Shown one piece after another: positions 1 through 7,063 of a DNA stretch of 50,789 bases. The position numbers were made by a program, and so were the translations under genes. Position 1 is the first letter of the stretch; each line of letters begins with the position of its first letter. Under the pieces are notes generated by a model. That model saw only the letters and a program-made list of their open reading frames with translations. It was not told where the DNA came from and made no database searches. The stretch is from Clostridia bacterium (GTDB taxonomy: Bacteria; Bacillota; Clostridia; Christensenellales; Borkfalkiaceae): the NCBI GenBank assembly GCA_017522945.1, contig JAFWXT010000052.1, forward strand, positions 1 through 50,789. Direction: 5' to 3'.

Positions 1-497
1 CTGTTGGAAAATACGTAGATATACTTTCTATAGCTCACGATTTCGGGGATAACCGCGGTGTTATGATAGGCGATCAATTGTGGCGCAAAATATATAAGCC
101 GTTTTATAAAAAGTTATTTCAGGGTTGGCATAAGATAACTAATATGAAAATAAATCTTCATTCTTGTGGTTCTATCCTTTCTATCATGGATGATTTGATT
201 GAATGCGGTGTGGATATTATCAATCCTGTTCAAACAGCTGCAGCAGGTATGTCTGCTGAATCGTTGAAATCAAAATTTGGAGATAGAGTGATTTTTTACG
301 GTGGGGCTTACGATGCTCAACTTTTATCTGCGTCAATGACCTATGACGAAATATATAAAGCTGTTTTCAAAAACATTAAGACTTTGGGTAATGGTGGAAA
401 TTATATCTTTGCAGGGGTACACAATCTTCCCGCGGATATGCCTGAGCATCATATCAAGGCTATGATAGACGCTTATTTCGACGCTAGAAAATACTAA
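1..497 (+). CDS. URO-D family methyltransferase, 3' part
   Basis: The reading frame is open from base 3 of the window with no start, so the gene begins upstream and only about 164 C-terminal residues are seen. The visible part is the second half of a TIM barrel of the uroporphyrinogen decarboxylase (URO-D) superfamily: an acidic DFGDNRG segment, then LHSCGSI, the His-x-Cys pair that holds zinc in MtaA/MtbA-type methyltransferases, then DIINPVQ and the C-terminal HNLPAD segment. These enzymes move methyl groups to or from corrinoid proteins or thiols; true haem-pathway HemE is unlikely because HemE lacks the HSCG motif. No second zinc Cys is visible near the C-terminus. It precedes the corrinoid operon in the same direction but is separated by 386 bp with a stem-loop and a promoter, so it is probably a different transcript. 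The substrate is unknown. Confidence 0.85.
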   Translation, partial: VGKYVDILSIAHDFGDNRGVMIGDQLWRKIYKPFYKKLFQGWHKITNMKINLHSCGSILSIMDDLIECGVDIINPVQTAAAGMSAESLKSKFGDRVIFYGGAYDAQLLSASMTYDEIYKAVFKNIKTLGNGGNYIFAGVHNLPADMPEHHIKAMIDAYFDARKY

Positions 498-525
498 TCT
501 TTTCTGCAAATCCTTGCGTAGAATT

Positions 526-594
526 TTTATTTGCATTTGCCTTTTTAATGATTGTAAATATTGTTTAAAATTTTTAAAAGGCATAGCAAATAAA
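526..594. other. large imperfect stem-loop after the first gene
   Basis: A left arm of about 23 bases (526-548) pairs with a right arm at 573-594. The outer nine pairs (TTTATTTGC/GCAAATAAA) and an inner GCCTTTT/AAAAGGC block are separated by a small internal loop, with about 24 nt in the terminal loop. No U-run follows, so it is not a standard terminator; it may protect or end the upstream mRNA, or be a small palindromic repeat. Confidence 0.5.
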
Positions 595-686
595 TGAGAA
601 TTTTATAAAATAATGATTGGATATAACGCAAAACTAAAAAGCTCTATTTTTTCGAACAACCCTTACAACATTTTAAATTCTTAATA

Positions 687-714
687 TTGACAATGGTGTA
701 TTTTATGTTAAAAT
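687..714 (+). promoter_or_regulatory. promoter of the corrinoid operon (copy of the 7008-7035 promoter)
   Basis: TTGACA at 687-692, a 16-bp spacer, and TAAAAT at 709-714 preceded by TGT (extended -10). The same geometry and much flanking sequence recur at 7008-7035. Both copies have an upstream block reading TCGAACAACCC-n-TACAAC (652-668 here), which could be a shared regulator site. Confidence 0.7.
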
Positions 715-744
715 TAAAACAAAAAATGGATTGTGGGCGATAAT

Positions 745-807
745 ATAAATAAACTTTTAGCCCTAATATTAGTTTTGTTATTTATAATTGAAGAAATTAA
801 AGTTTAA
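745..807 (+). pseudogene. relic of a sugar ABC solute-binding protein gene with a large internal deletion
   Basis: Bases 745-780 match 33 of 36 bases of the first 12 codons of the binding-protein gene at 7064, with the ATG changed to ATA. Bases 784-807 match 21 of 24 bases of its last eight codons including the stop (8405-8428). Read in frame, the piece is INKLLALILVLLFIIEEIKV-stop. About 435 codons are missing between the two ends. The upstream promoter is also shared. The most economical reading is that a paralogous transporter operon once began here and was deleted, leaving its promoter to drive the methyltransferase genes. Confidence 0.6.
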
Positions 808-828
808 CGCATAAAAGTTTTAAGCGTT
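806..828. promoter_or_regulatory. near-palindrome, candidate operator
   Basis: A 23-bp near-palindrome (AACGC-n-TAAAA-n-TTTTA-n-GCGTT) with mismatches only at the centre and one symmetric pair. The octamer TTTAACGC at its left edge also occurs at 6876-6883 in front of the GntR-type regulator gene. It lies between the promoter at 687-714 and the start at 884, where a repressor could act. Confidence 0.35.
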
Positions 829-883
829 ATGGCAAACTATATTGTTTGATTAAATTATATTATTTGATAGAGGTAAATCGTAT

Positions 884-1894
884 ATGAATATGAAATCTTG
901 GCTTGAAGAAGTTAAAAATTCCAAAGAAAAAACCCCAATGCCAATACTTTCTTTTCCATGCGTAAGTTTAATGGGTGTAAGCGTTGGCGAACTTACTTCA
1001 AGTAGTGAATTGCAAGCAAAAGGTATGCATCTTATTGCTCAAAGACATAAAACCTTAGCGTCTGTAAGTATGATGGATTTATCCGTTGAAGCGGAGGCTT
1101 TTGGCGCGCAAGTTCGTTTTTCAGACGACGAAGTGCCAACTATCGTTGGAGCACTTGTAACTTGCCAAGAAGAAGCTGACGAACTTTCTATACCATCATT
1201 AGATACAGCTCGTTTACCCATATATTTGCAATCGATAAAGAAAGCGAAGGAACTAATAGTTGACAGACCTGTTTTTGCAGGCGTTATTGGACCTTTCTCT
1301 CTTGCAGGCAGACTTATGGACGTTAGCGAAGCAATGGTTAACTGTTACGTAGAACCCGATATGGTTCACACCGTGTTAGATAAAGTAACTACTTTTTTAA
1401 TTGATTATATCAACGAATACAAAAAGATGGGTGCAAACGGTGTAGTGATGGCAGAACCTTTGGCAGGTATGCTTTCACCGTCGTTAGTTGATGAATTTTC
1501 ATCTGAGTACGTTAAGAGAATAGTTGAAGCAGTTCAAACTGATGACTTTTTAGTAATTTATCATAACTGTGGGGATAATATTCTACTTATGGTAGATTCT
1601 ATTTTAAGCACTGGCTCTGCAGCATATCATTTTGGTAACGCAGTAAAAATGAGTGATATGATGGCAAAAATTCCTGCAGACGTGGTAGCAATGGGTAACG
1701 TAGATCCTGCAAGTCAAATTAGAAATGGAACAAAAGAATCTGTAAAAAATGCGACCAAAGAAATTATGAGTGAATGCTGTAAATTCGACAATTTTGTAAT
1801 TTCATCAGGTTGTGATATTCCACCTGCAAGTCCTTGGGAAAATATCGACGCGTTTTTTGAGGGAGCTAAAGAATTTTATAACGAAAATAAATAA
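884..1894 (+). CDS. MtaA/CmuA-like URO-D family methyltransferase
   Basis: 336 aa, the normal length for the methylcobamide:thiol methyltransferase branch of the URO-D superfamily. Key features are HNCG (His227, Cys229) and a second Cys in SSGCDIPP (Cys310), together the His-x-Cys...Cys zinc set of MtaA/MtbA enzymes. Such enzymes take a methyl group from a methylated corrinoid protein and pass it to a zinc-bound thiol. In a bacterium without coenzyme M the acceptor may instead be tetrahydrofolate or another thiol (inference). The ATG at 884 is chosen because GAGGT sits nine bases upstream; a second ATG at 890 is too far away. First gene of a five-gene run (884-5691) with an activator, a corrinoid protein and a second methyltransferase. 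Confidence 0.85.
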   Translation: MNMKSWLEEVKNSKEKTPMPILSFPCVSLMGVSVGELTSSSELQAKGMHLIAQRHKTLASVSMMDLSVEAEAFGAQVRFSDDEVPTIVGALVTCQEEADELSIPSLDTARLPIYLQSIKKAKELIVDRPVFAGVIGPFSLAGRLMDVSEAMVNCYVEPDMVHTVLDKVTTFLIDYINEYKKMGANGVVMAEPLAGMLSPSLVDEFSSEYVKRIVEAVQTDDFLVIYHNCGDNILLMVDSILSTGSAAYHFGNAVKMSDMMAKIPADVVAMGNVDPASQIRNGTKESVKNATKEIMSECCKFDNFVISSGCDIPPASPWENIDAFFEGAKEFYNENK

Positions 1895-1906
1895 GCCTAT
1901 AAAAAT

Positions 1907-3394
1907 ATGGAAATTAAAATCACCATTTTACCAAGCGGTGGGCAAATAACTGCGTTTTGTGGCGAAAGGCTTTTAGACGCGCTTGCTCGCGCAAAATATT
2001 TAATACCTGCATCTTGTGGCGGTAAGGGTACTTGCGGAAAATGCAAGGTAAAACTACTACGCGGTAAGGTAGATAATGCCGAAGTGGATAAAGACGGCTA
2101 TATTTTGTCGTGTAAAGCGTTGGTAAAAGAAGATATAACAATTTATTTATTAAATCAGTTAGGCTCTGGGCTTACTCAGTTTGAAGAAATACAAATGGAT
2201 GGCGAAAAAATTGGGATTGGTGTAGCTCTTGATATAGGAACTACTACGATAGGCGCGTGTTTAATTGATTTAAAAAATGGTAAAACGCTTAAAAAGATTT
2301 CTTCACTAAATCCTCAAGCTGTTTACGGGGCAGACGTTTTAAGTAGAATTAAAGCGTGTAGCGAAGGCAAACTGTCACTATTACAGAAGTTGATTATAGA
2401 TGAAACTAAACGCATTATATTACAGCTTGAGCCTAATGAAAAAATAAGTGAATTATACGTAGGCGCAAACACAACTATGTTGCATTTGTTTTTAGGCGTA
2501 GATCCTACAGCAATAGGCGTATATCCGTTTACCCCTGCTTTTACTTGTGAGCGTAATTTCACGGGAAAAGAACTCGGTTTACCCGTAGAAAGGGTTAAAT
2601 TATTACCTTCAGCTTCGGCATACGTTGGTAGCGACGTAACTGTTGGCGTTCTTTCTTGTTTAAATTACGGCGGAAATAACACACTTTTTGTCGATATGGG
2701 AACAAACGGTGAAATAGCGTTAAGCTATAATGGTCAAATATACGCAACGTCAACCGCGGCAGGTCCTACATTAGAGGGCGCTTGTATAGAATGCGGTATG
2801 GGCGGTGTTTCGGGTGCTATTGATAAAGTATTTGTAAAAGAAGGTAATCTTGAATTTACTACTATTGATAACGCACTCCCTATCGGCATTTGTGGTAGCG
2901 GATTGATAGATTTAATAACTTTTTTGAAAAAAGAACAAATTATCGACGAAACTGGCGCGTTTGACGATTTATCTTCAAGTAGATTTTTATCGCAATTAAA
3001 AGAGGATAAATTTTATATAACCGATGATATTTATCTTTCGCAAAAAGATATTAGGCAATTTCAGTTAGCAAAATCTGCAATTTCTGCGGGAATGGAAACC
3101 TTACTATTAGAAAACGACGTTAAGATTGAAGAAATAGACAAAGTATTCGTAGCGGGTGGGTTAGGTTACTTTATGAACGTTCAAAACGCCTGCGAAGTAG
3201 GGCTTTTGCCTAAATATTTAAAGGATAAAGCTATAGCCGTTGGAAATAGTTGTTTAAGCGGTATTAAACTTTGCTTATTACAGCAAAATCAACTTTATAA
3301 AGTAAATGAAATTGCAAAATCTATAAAAATAATAGAACTTTCTTTTTCAAAGGTTTTTCAAGATAAATACGTTGAAAATATGATGTTTGAATAG
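1907..3394 (+). CDS. RACo-like corrinoid activation protein (2Fe-2S ferredoxin plus ASKHA ATPase)
   Basis: 495 aa. The N-terminus is a plant-type 2Fe-2S ferredoxin domain with Cys37, Cys43, Cys46 and Cys69 in the order CGGKGTCGKC...SC. A DUF4445/ASKHA-fold ATPase domain follows, with glycine-rich phosphate loops (ALDIGTTTIG near residue 109, VDMGTNGEI near 265) and VAGGLGYFMNV near the C-terminus. Proteins of this build (RACo, RamA-like functional analogues) use ATP to return an inactive Co(II) corrinoid protein to Co(I). Shorter than many RACo proteins (about 600 aa), so linker domains are reduced. The Shine-Dalgarno signal is weak and the gene starts 12 bp after its neighbour, suggesting translational coupling. 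Its likely partner is the corrinoid protein at 3978. Confidence 0.88.
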   Translation: MEIKITILPSGGQITAFCGERLLDALARAKYLIPASCGGKGTCGKCKVKLLRGKVDNAEVDKDGYILSCKALVKEDITIYLLNQLGSGLTQFEEIQMDGEKIGIGVALDIGTTTIGACLIDLKNGKTLKKISSLNPQAVYGADVLSRIKACSEGKLSLLQKLIIDETKRIILQLEPNEKISELYVGANTTMLHLFLGVDPTAIGVYPFTPAFTCERNFTGKELGLPVERVKLLPSASAYVGSDVTVGVLSCLNYGGNNTLFVDMGTNGEIALSYNGQIYATSTAAGPTLEGACIECGMGGVSGAIDKVFVKEGNLEFTTIDNALPIGICGSGLIDLITFLKKEQIIDETGAFDDLSSSRFLSQLKEDKFYITDDIYLSQKDIRQFQLAKSAISAGMETLLLENDVKIEEIDKVFVAGGLGYFMNVQNACEVGLLPKYLKDKAIAVGNSCLSGIKLCLLQQNQLYKVNEIAKSIKIIELSFSKVFQDKYVENMMFE

Positions 3395-3408
3395 GGCTAC
3401 GGTGTAAT

Positions 3409-3936
3409 ATGAATAGCGATATTTTAGATATAATAAAAACGATAACACATCAAAGTGCTATCTTTAAAACTGAAGATATTCCGTTTAGGGATTACGTTGT
3501 TGAAGCGTGCGCTATGAATTATTGCGGTATGTACAATAAAACTTGGCAGTGCCCACCCGGTGTTGGAAAGTTAGAAGATTTAAAGGAAAAATGTTTATCT
3601 TTTAAAAATGGATTACTTTTCACAACTATGCACGCGCTTGAAGATTCCTTTGATATTGAAGGCATGAATAATGGGCGAATTGAACACGAAAAGATAACTG
3701 ATAAAGTTGTGGAACTTTTTAGTGATGAAAAAATACACGTTTTATCTGCCGAAGGGTGCAATATTTGTGAAAAATGCACCTATCCAAGTCAGCCTTGCCG
3801 TTTTCCACAAAAAGCAAGATCATCTGTTGAAGCGTATGGAATAAGCGTTGTAGAGATGGCGAAAAATTGTAATATTAACTATAAAAATGGAGTTAATACT
3901 GTAACTTATTTTTCATTAATCCTATTCAACGATTAA
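3409..3936 (+). CDS. DUF2284 metal-binding protein
   Basis: 175 aa, cysteine rich. CAMNYCGMYNKTWQCPPGVG near residues 32-51 and EGCNICEKCTYPSQPCRFP near 116-134 are the hallmark cysteine clusters of DUF2284, probably an iron-sulphur or other metal site. The family often occurs beside corrinoid methyltransferases, but its exact role is not settled; electron delivery to the activator is a reasonable guess. It begins 14 bp after the RACo-like gene with only a weak ribosome site and is followed 41 bp later by the corrinoid protein gene, so it is in the same operon. Confidence 0.8.
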   Translation: MNSDILDIIKTITHQSAIFKTEDIPFRDYVVEACAMNYCGMYNKTWQCPPGVGKLEDLKEKCLSFKNGLLFTTMHALEDSFDIEGMNNGRIEHEKITDKVVELFSDEKIHVLSAEGCNICEKCTYPSQPCRFPQKARSSVEAYGISVVEMAKNCNINYKNGVNTVTYFSLILFND

Positions 3937-3977
3937 AATAAATTTTAATTTATGAACAAAATTTTAGGAGAAATATT

Positions 3978-4616
3978 ATGAGCATTTTTGAAGAAATTAG
4001 CAGTTTTTTACAATCTGGTAGAGCACCTAAGGTGAAAGAACTTGTGCAACAAGCAATAGATGAAGGTCTTGAACCAAAACAAATTTTGGAAGAAGGCTTA
4101 CTTTCAGCTATGTCTATCGTAGGTGACAAATTTAAAAGAAACGAAGTTTTTGTTCCCGAAGTTTTAGTTGCTGCTCGCGCTATGAAAGCTGGTGTGGAAG
4201 TTTTACGCCCACATCTTGTTGCAAGCGGTGTTGAAAATAAAGGAACGGTAGTTATTGGTACTGTAAAAGGGGATTTACACGATATAGGTAAAAACCTTGT
4301 TAAAATGATGTTTGAAGGCAAAGGTTTAGAAGTTATTGACCTTGGCGTTGACGTTGCGCCTGAAACTTTTGTTGCAAAAGCTAAAGAACATAACGCGCAA
4401 ATCATTTGTTGTTCAGCTCTTTTAACAACTACTATGCCAGAAATGAAAAACGTAGTAGAACTTGCTGAAAAAGAAGGTATTCGTGATAGCGTAAAAATTA
4501 TGGTTGGTGGCGCGCCTGTTACTAAAGAGTTCTGCGAAAGCGTTGGTGCAGATTATTACACACCAGATGCGGCAAGCGCTGCAGAAACAGCTTTAAATAT
4601 TTGTTTGGCTAAGTAA
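3978..4616 (+). CDS. corrinoid (B12-binding) methyltransferase shuttle protein
   Basis: 212 aa. An N-terminal four-helix cap (about residues 1-85) is followed by a Rossmann-like cobalamin domain with GDLHDIG (Asp99, His101, Gly104), the DxHxxG motif whose His ligates cobalt. Later signatures are a SALLTTTM segment and MVGGAPVT, as in MtaC, MtbC and MtmC. It carries the methyl group between a substrate-specific methyltransferase and an acceptor methyltransferase. A strong TTAGGAG site lies seven bases before the ATG. Neighbours encode two candidate methyltransferases and its activator, making the run a near-complete three-component system. Confidence 0.95.
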   Translation: MSIFEEISSFLQSGRAPKVKELVQQAIDEGLEPKQILEEGLLSAMSIVGDKFKRNEVFVPEVLVAARAMKAGVEVLRPHLVASGVENKGTVVIGTVKGDLHDIGKNLVKMMFEGKGLEVIDLGVDVAPETFVAKAKEHNAQIICCSALLTTTMPEMKNVVELAEKEGIRDSVKIMVGGAPVTKEFCESVGADYYTPDAASAAETALNICLAK

Positions 4617-4725
4617 AATAAAAAATATACAAAATTAAAGAATTTTACTATATTACTAATAAAATCTATTTTAAGTAAAAATTTGTAATTTAAATAAAAA
4701 CTTACAGTATTTAAAGGTGATTAAA
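4617..4725. other. AT-rich spacer within the corrinoid operon
   Basis: 109 bp between the corrinoid protein gene and the next methyltransferase gene. Very A/T rich, with no convincing hairpin or promoter; the downstream ribosome site AAAGGTGA occupies 4713-4720. Confidence 0.4.
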
Positions 4726-5691
4726 GTGACGCATAAACAGCTTTTTGAAGCAACTTTAAAAAGAGAAAAAGTTGGTGGTAGAGTGCCTACTTTTGAACTT
4801 GTTTTCTTTTTAACAATGGAGTTTATGGGTAAAGTTCATACAAGCCAACGTTGTTATGCTCAATGGTATCAAATGAGCGCAAAAGAGCGTGAATTGCAGT
4901 TGCAAGATATGGCTGATAGTTTTATAGAACCGGCAAAAGCGTTTAATCATAGTGCAATTTTTATTCATCCAAATCCATCTGATTTTAATTCGGTAAAACG
5001 TCTTTTAGAAATTATTAGAGAAAAAACTGGTGACGAATATTTTATAATGATGCACGGGGATACGACTTTAGCAATTCCCGACGGTGCAAATATGGTTGAT
5101 TTTTCCGTTAGATTGTATGAAGATGCAAACGGTTTAATAAAAGACCAAGAAAAAAGTATGGCAAATTATTTTGAGTTTGCTGAAAAAATAAATAAAAATG
5201 GTAAGCTTTTAGATGGTTTTGCTCTTTGTTCGGATTACGCATTAAATACAAACCCATTTTTTTCACCTGCAATTTTTGGCGAAATAATTGCCCCCGTATT
5301 AAAAAAGACTATAGACGGTTATCGTGAGCGCGGATTTTACACTATAAAACATAGCGATGGAAATTTGATGCCTATTATGGATATGATAGTACAGTGCGCT
5401 CCCGACGCAGTTCATTCTATCGACCCACAAGGCGGTATGGATTTGTCGCTTTGTAAAAAATTATACGGGGATAAAGTTGCCTTAATCGGTAACGTTAACT
5501 GCGGACTTTTACAAACTGGAACAGACGAACAAGTTATTGCCGACGCGCGCCGTTCTTTAAAACAAGGTATGGAAGGTGGCGGTGGCTACGTATTTTCAAC
5601 TTCAAATTGCGTATATACGGGTATGGATTTGGAGCGTTATAAGTTAATAAATAAAATATGGTTTGAAGAAGGGATATATCCCGAAAAATAA
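4726..5691 (+). CDS. URO-D family protein, HxDG variant
   Basis: 321 aa from the GTG at 4726, chosen because AAAGGTGA ends five bases upstream; an in-frame GTG at 4717 lies inside that ribosome site. A single URO-D TIM barrel. Where zinc methyltransferases have His-x-Cys-Gly, this protein has KHSDGN (His209, Asp211). A Cys appears later in STSNCVYTG. Other family landmarks are IMMHGDTTL, HSIDPQGGMD, ALIGNVNCGLL and the C-terminal ERYKLINKIW. It is probably the substrate-side methyltransferase feeding the corrinoid protein, since aromatic O-demethylases of the MtvB/OdmB kind belong to this superfamily; substrate not deducible. Last gene before the terminator at 5758. Confidence 0.8.
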   Translation: MTHKQLFEATLKREKVGGRVPTFELVFFLTMEFMGKVHTSQRCYAQWYQMSAKERELQLQDMADSFIEPAKAFNHSAIFIHPNPSDFNSVKRLLEIIREKTGDEYFIMMHGDTTLAIPDGANMVDFSVRLYEDANGLIKDQEKSMANYFEFAEKINKNGKLLDGFALCSDYALNTNPFFSPAIFGEIIAPVLKKTIDGYRERGFYTIKHSDGNLMPIMDMIVQCAPDAVHSIDPQGGMDLSLCKKLYGDKVALIGNVNCGLLQTGTDEQVIADARRSLKQGMEGGGGYVFSTSNCVYTGMDLERYKLINKIWFEEGIYPEK

Positions 5692-5757
5692 AAGATTGCA
5701 GTTATTTGCGTAATTGCGTTGATAAGGATAATAGCTAAATTTTTAAATCAAAAATAT

Positions 5758-5787
5758 AAAAGCGAGGATTTATACGTCCTCGCTTTT
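5758..5787 (+). terminator. bidirectional intrinsic terminator
   Basis: An 11-bp perfect stem, AAAAGCGAGGA (5758-5768) with TCCTCGCTTTT (5777-5787), and an 8-nt loop. It lies between the convergent corrinoid operon and the regulator gene. A/T tails on both sides suit termination from either direction. Confidence 0.85.
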
Positions 5788-5806
5788 GCATTATACAAAA
5801 AAATTA

Positions 5807-6853
5807 TTAAAAATCATTTATTGCAGGTATTTTTACAGTTTTTATTTTAGGTTTTTTACCAGTTATAATTTTGTGTAACATTTCCGCAGCTGAATAACCT
5901 ATTTCAAAAGATTGTTGTTTAATTCTTCCGCACGGTATGTTTAGTGCAGACATACTCGTTTCTTCGTCAATCAAAATTATTTTTATATCCTTACCAATTT
6001 GTATGCCAAGTTTATTGCATAAGTTTACAAATTTTAAGGTAAATGGTCCGTCGTTCATAATAATACAGTCGATTAGTCCATTTTTTAAATAGTTTGTTAA
6101 AACGTCGGTAAAATCATCCGAGTAAGCTTTGCACATTATAAGATTATGTTTTTCTATTTTACCGTAGCAGTTAAGCATTCCCAAATAAAAACCGTTATTT
6201 CTTTCTGTCATAGAAACGATAAGATTATCAGCTAAGGTTAAGTAACAAGGGCTTTTATATCCTTGCAAGTTTAATTGCTTAACGGCATTGTATAGCATTT
6301 TAAAGTTATCGGTTTGTACGCAGTAAAGGTCGAGATTTGAAATGTATTTATCAACTAAAACACAAGGGAAGTTTGAAGTGCTTACGTTAATAACCTCTTT
6401 CGACATATTGCTCGTATCTAGCGGAAACAAAATAACGCCCTGGGAATTGTAGTGTATTGTTCTTAAATGATAGTTTTCTTGCGCTTGAGAGTCGTTACTG
6501 TTTTTTATATTTAAATAATAGTTATTTTCAGAACAAAATTTTTGTGCGCCAAGAATAATTTCGTTGGAGTGGCTACTCATTAAAAATGGAACGATTATAT
6601 CAATACACCTATTGTCAGAAAGGCTTTGAAACTTGTCGTTGTCAAGATTTATAAACGTACCTTTTCCCTGAATACGAACTATTTGTTTTTTTGCTTCGAG
6701 TAATTTTAAGGCATGCCTTACCGAATATCTACTTGCATTAAATTTTTTACATAATTGGGCTTCCGAAGGTAATAAAATTTGATTTTTTCCATCGTTTCGC
6801 TTAATAATGTCTAAAATATACTCTTTTATTTGAACATATAACTTGTTACTCAT
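5807..6853 (-). CDS. GntR-family regulator with LacI-type sugar-sensing domain
   Basis: 348 aa. Residues 1-70 form a GntR winged helix: LPSEAQLCKKF, SRYSVRHALKLLE, RIQGKGTF. The remainder is a periplasmic-binding-protein-like effector domain (IDIIVPFLMSS near residue 83, VLVDKY, DCIIMNDG, IILIDEE, IKQQSFEIGYSAAEML), the architecture of the arabinose repressor AraR. It probably binds a sugar or sugar derivative and controls one or both flanking operons, lying divergent to the 7064 operon and convergent with the corrinoid operon. A ribosome site AAGGGAT precedes the ATG. Inverted GTTAAAA/TTTTAAC half-sites in its own leader suggest autoregulation. Confidence 0.88.
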   Translation of the reverse strand: MSNKLYVQIKEYILDIIKRNDGKNQILLPSEAQLCKKFNASRYSVRHALKLLEAKKQIVRIQGKGTFINLDNDKFQSLSDNRCIDIIVPFLMSSHSNEIILGAQKFCSENNYYLNIKNSNDSQAQENYHLRTIHYNSQGVILFPLDTSNMSKEVINVSTSNFPCVLVDKYISNLDLYCVQTDNFKMLYNAVKQLNLQGYKSPCYLTLADNLIVSMTERNNGFYLGMLNCYGKIEKHNLIMCKAYSDDFTDVLTNYLKNGLIDCIIMNDGPFTLKFVNLCNKLGIQIGKDIKIILIDEETSMSALNIPCGRIKQQSFEIGYSAAEMLHKIITGKKPKIKTVKIPAINDF

Positions 6854-6874
6854 TTTTTAATCCCTTATCAATAT

Positions 6875-6906
6875 TTTTAACGCGAAGTTAAAATCCCCCT
6901 TTTAAC
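6875..6906. promoter_or_regulatory. three alternating TTTTAAC/GTTAAAA half-sites, candidate operator
   Basis: TTTTAAC at 6875-6881, GTTAAAA at 6887-6893 and TTTTAAC at 6900-6906, a regular array of inverted 7-bp half-sites about 12-13 bp apart. The array lies just downstream of the predicted minus-strand promoter (6916-6944) and before the regulator's ATG, the expected place for autorepression. Confidence 0.4.
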
Positions 6907-6915
6907 ACTATAATA

Positions 6916-6944
6916 ATTATAATTTATTTTAAACTCATACGCAA
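6916..6944 (-). promoter_or_regulatory. promoter of the GntR-type regulator
   Basis: On the minus strand, TTGCGT (6944-6939), a 17-bp spacer, then TATAAT (6921-6916). Good -10 and spacing, weaker -35. It is back to back with the operon promoter at 7008-7035. Confidence 0.55.
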
Positions 6945-7007
6945 TTAAAAAAATTATTCATTTTTGATATACTCGAACAACCCATACAACTTTTTAAAGG
7001 GTTCATA

Positions 7008-7035
7008 TTGACATTGATACCATTTATGCTAAAAT
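7008..7035 (+). promoter_or_regulatory. promoter of the glycan-utilisation operon
   Basis: TTGACA at 7008-7013, a 16-bp spacer and TAAAAT at 7030-7035 preceded by TGC (extended -10). The upstream block TCGAACAACCCATACAAC (6973-6990) contains two ACAAC elements nine bases apart and is shared with the promoter at 687-714, so it is a candidate activator or repressor site. Confidence 0.7.
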
Positions 7036-7063
7036 TAAGAAAAAAAACATTGTGGGAGATATT

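Larger units (their letters stand above)
498..883. other. 386-bp intergenic region: stem-loop, promoter, gene relic, near-palindrome
   Basis: This gap holds, in order, the stem-loop at 526-594; a block similar to the promoter region of the sugar transport operon (about 627-744); an internally deleted remnant of a sugar-binding-protein gene (745-807); and a near-palindrome with AACGC/GCGTT arms (806-828). I see no complete gene and no cobalamin-riboswitch-like structure. Confidence 0.7.

Noticed and set aside
498..883. Cobalamin riboswitch upstream of the corrinoid operon
   Set aside because: No B12-box or matching multi-helix fold is seen; the region is explained by the promoter copy and the gene relic.
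3950..4405. Minus-strand open frame of 151 codons over the corrinoid protein gene
   Set aside because: Low-complexity Ser/Lys/Thr translation with no family resemblance; a shadow of a strongly conserved gene.
7052..7063. Upstream GTG start for the binding-protein gene
   Set aside because: It lies in the ribosome site itself; the ATG at 7064 begins a proper signal peptide.
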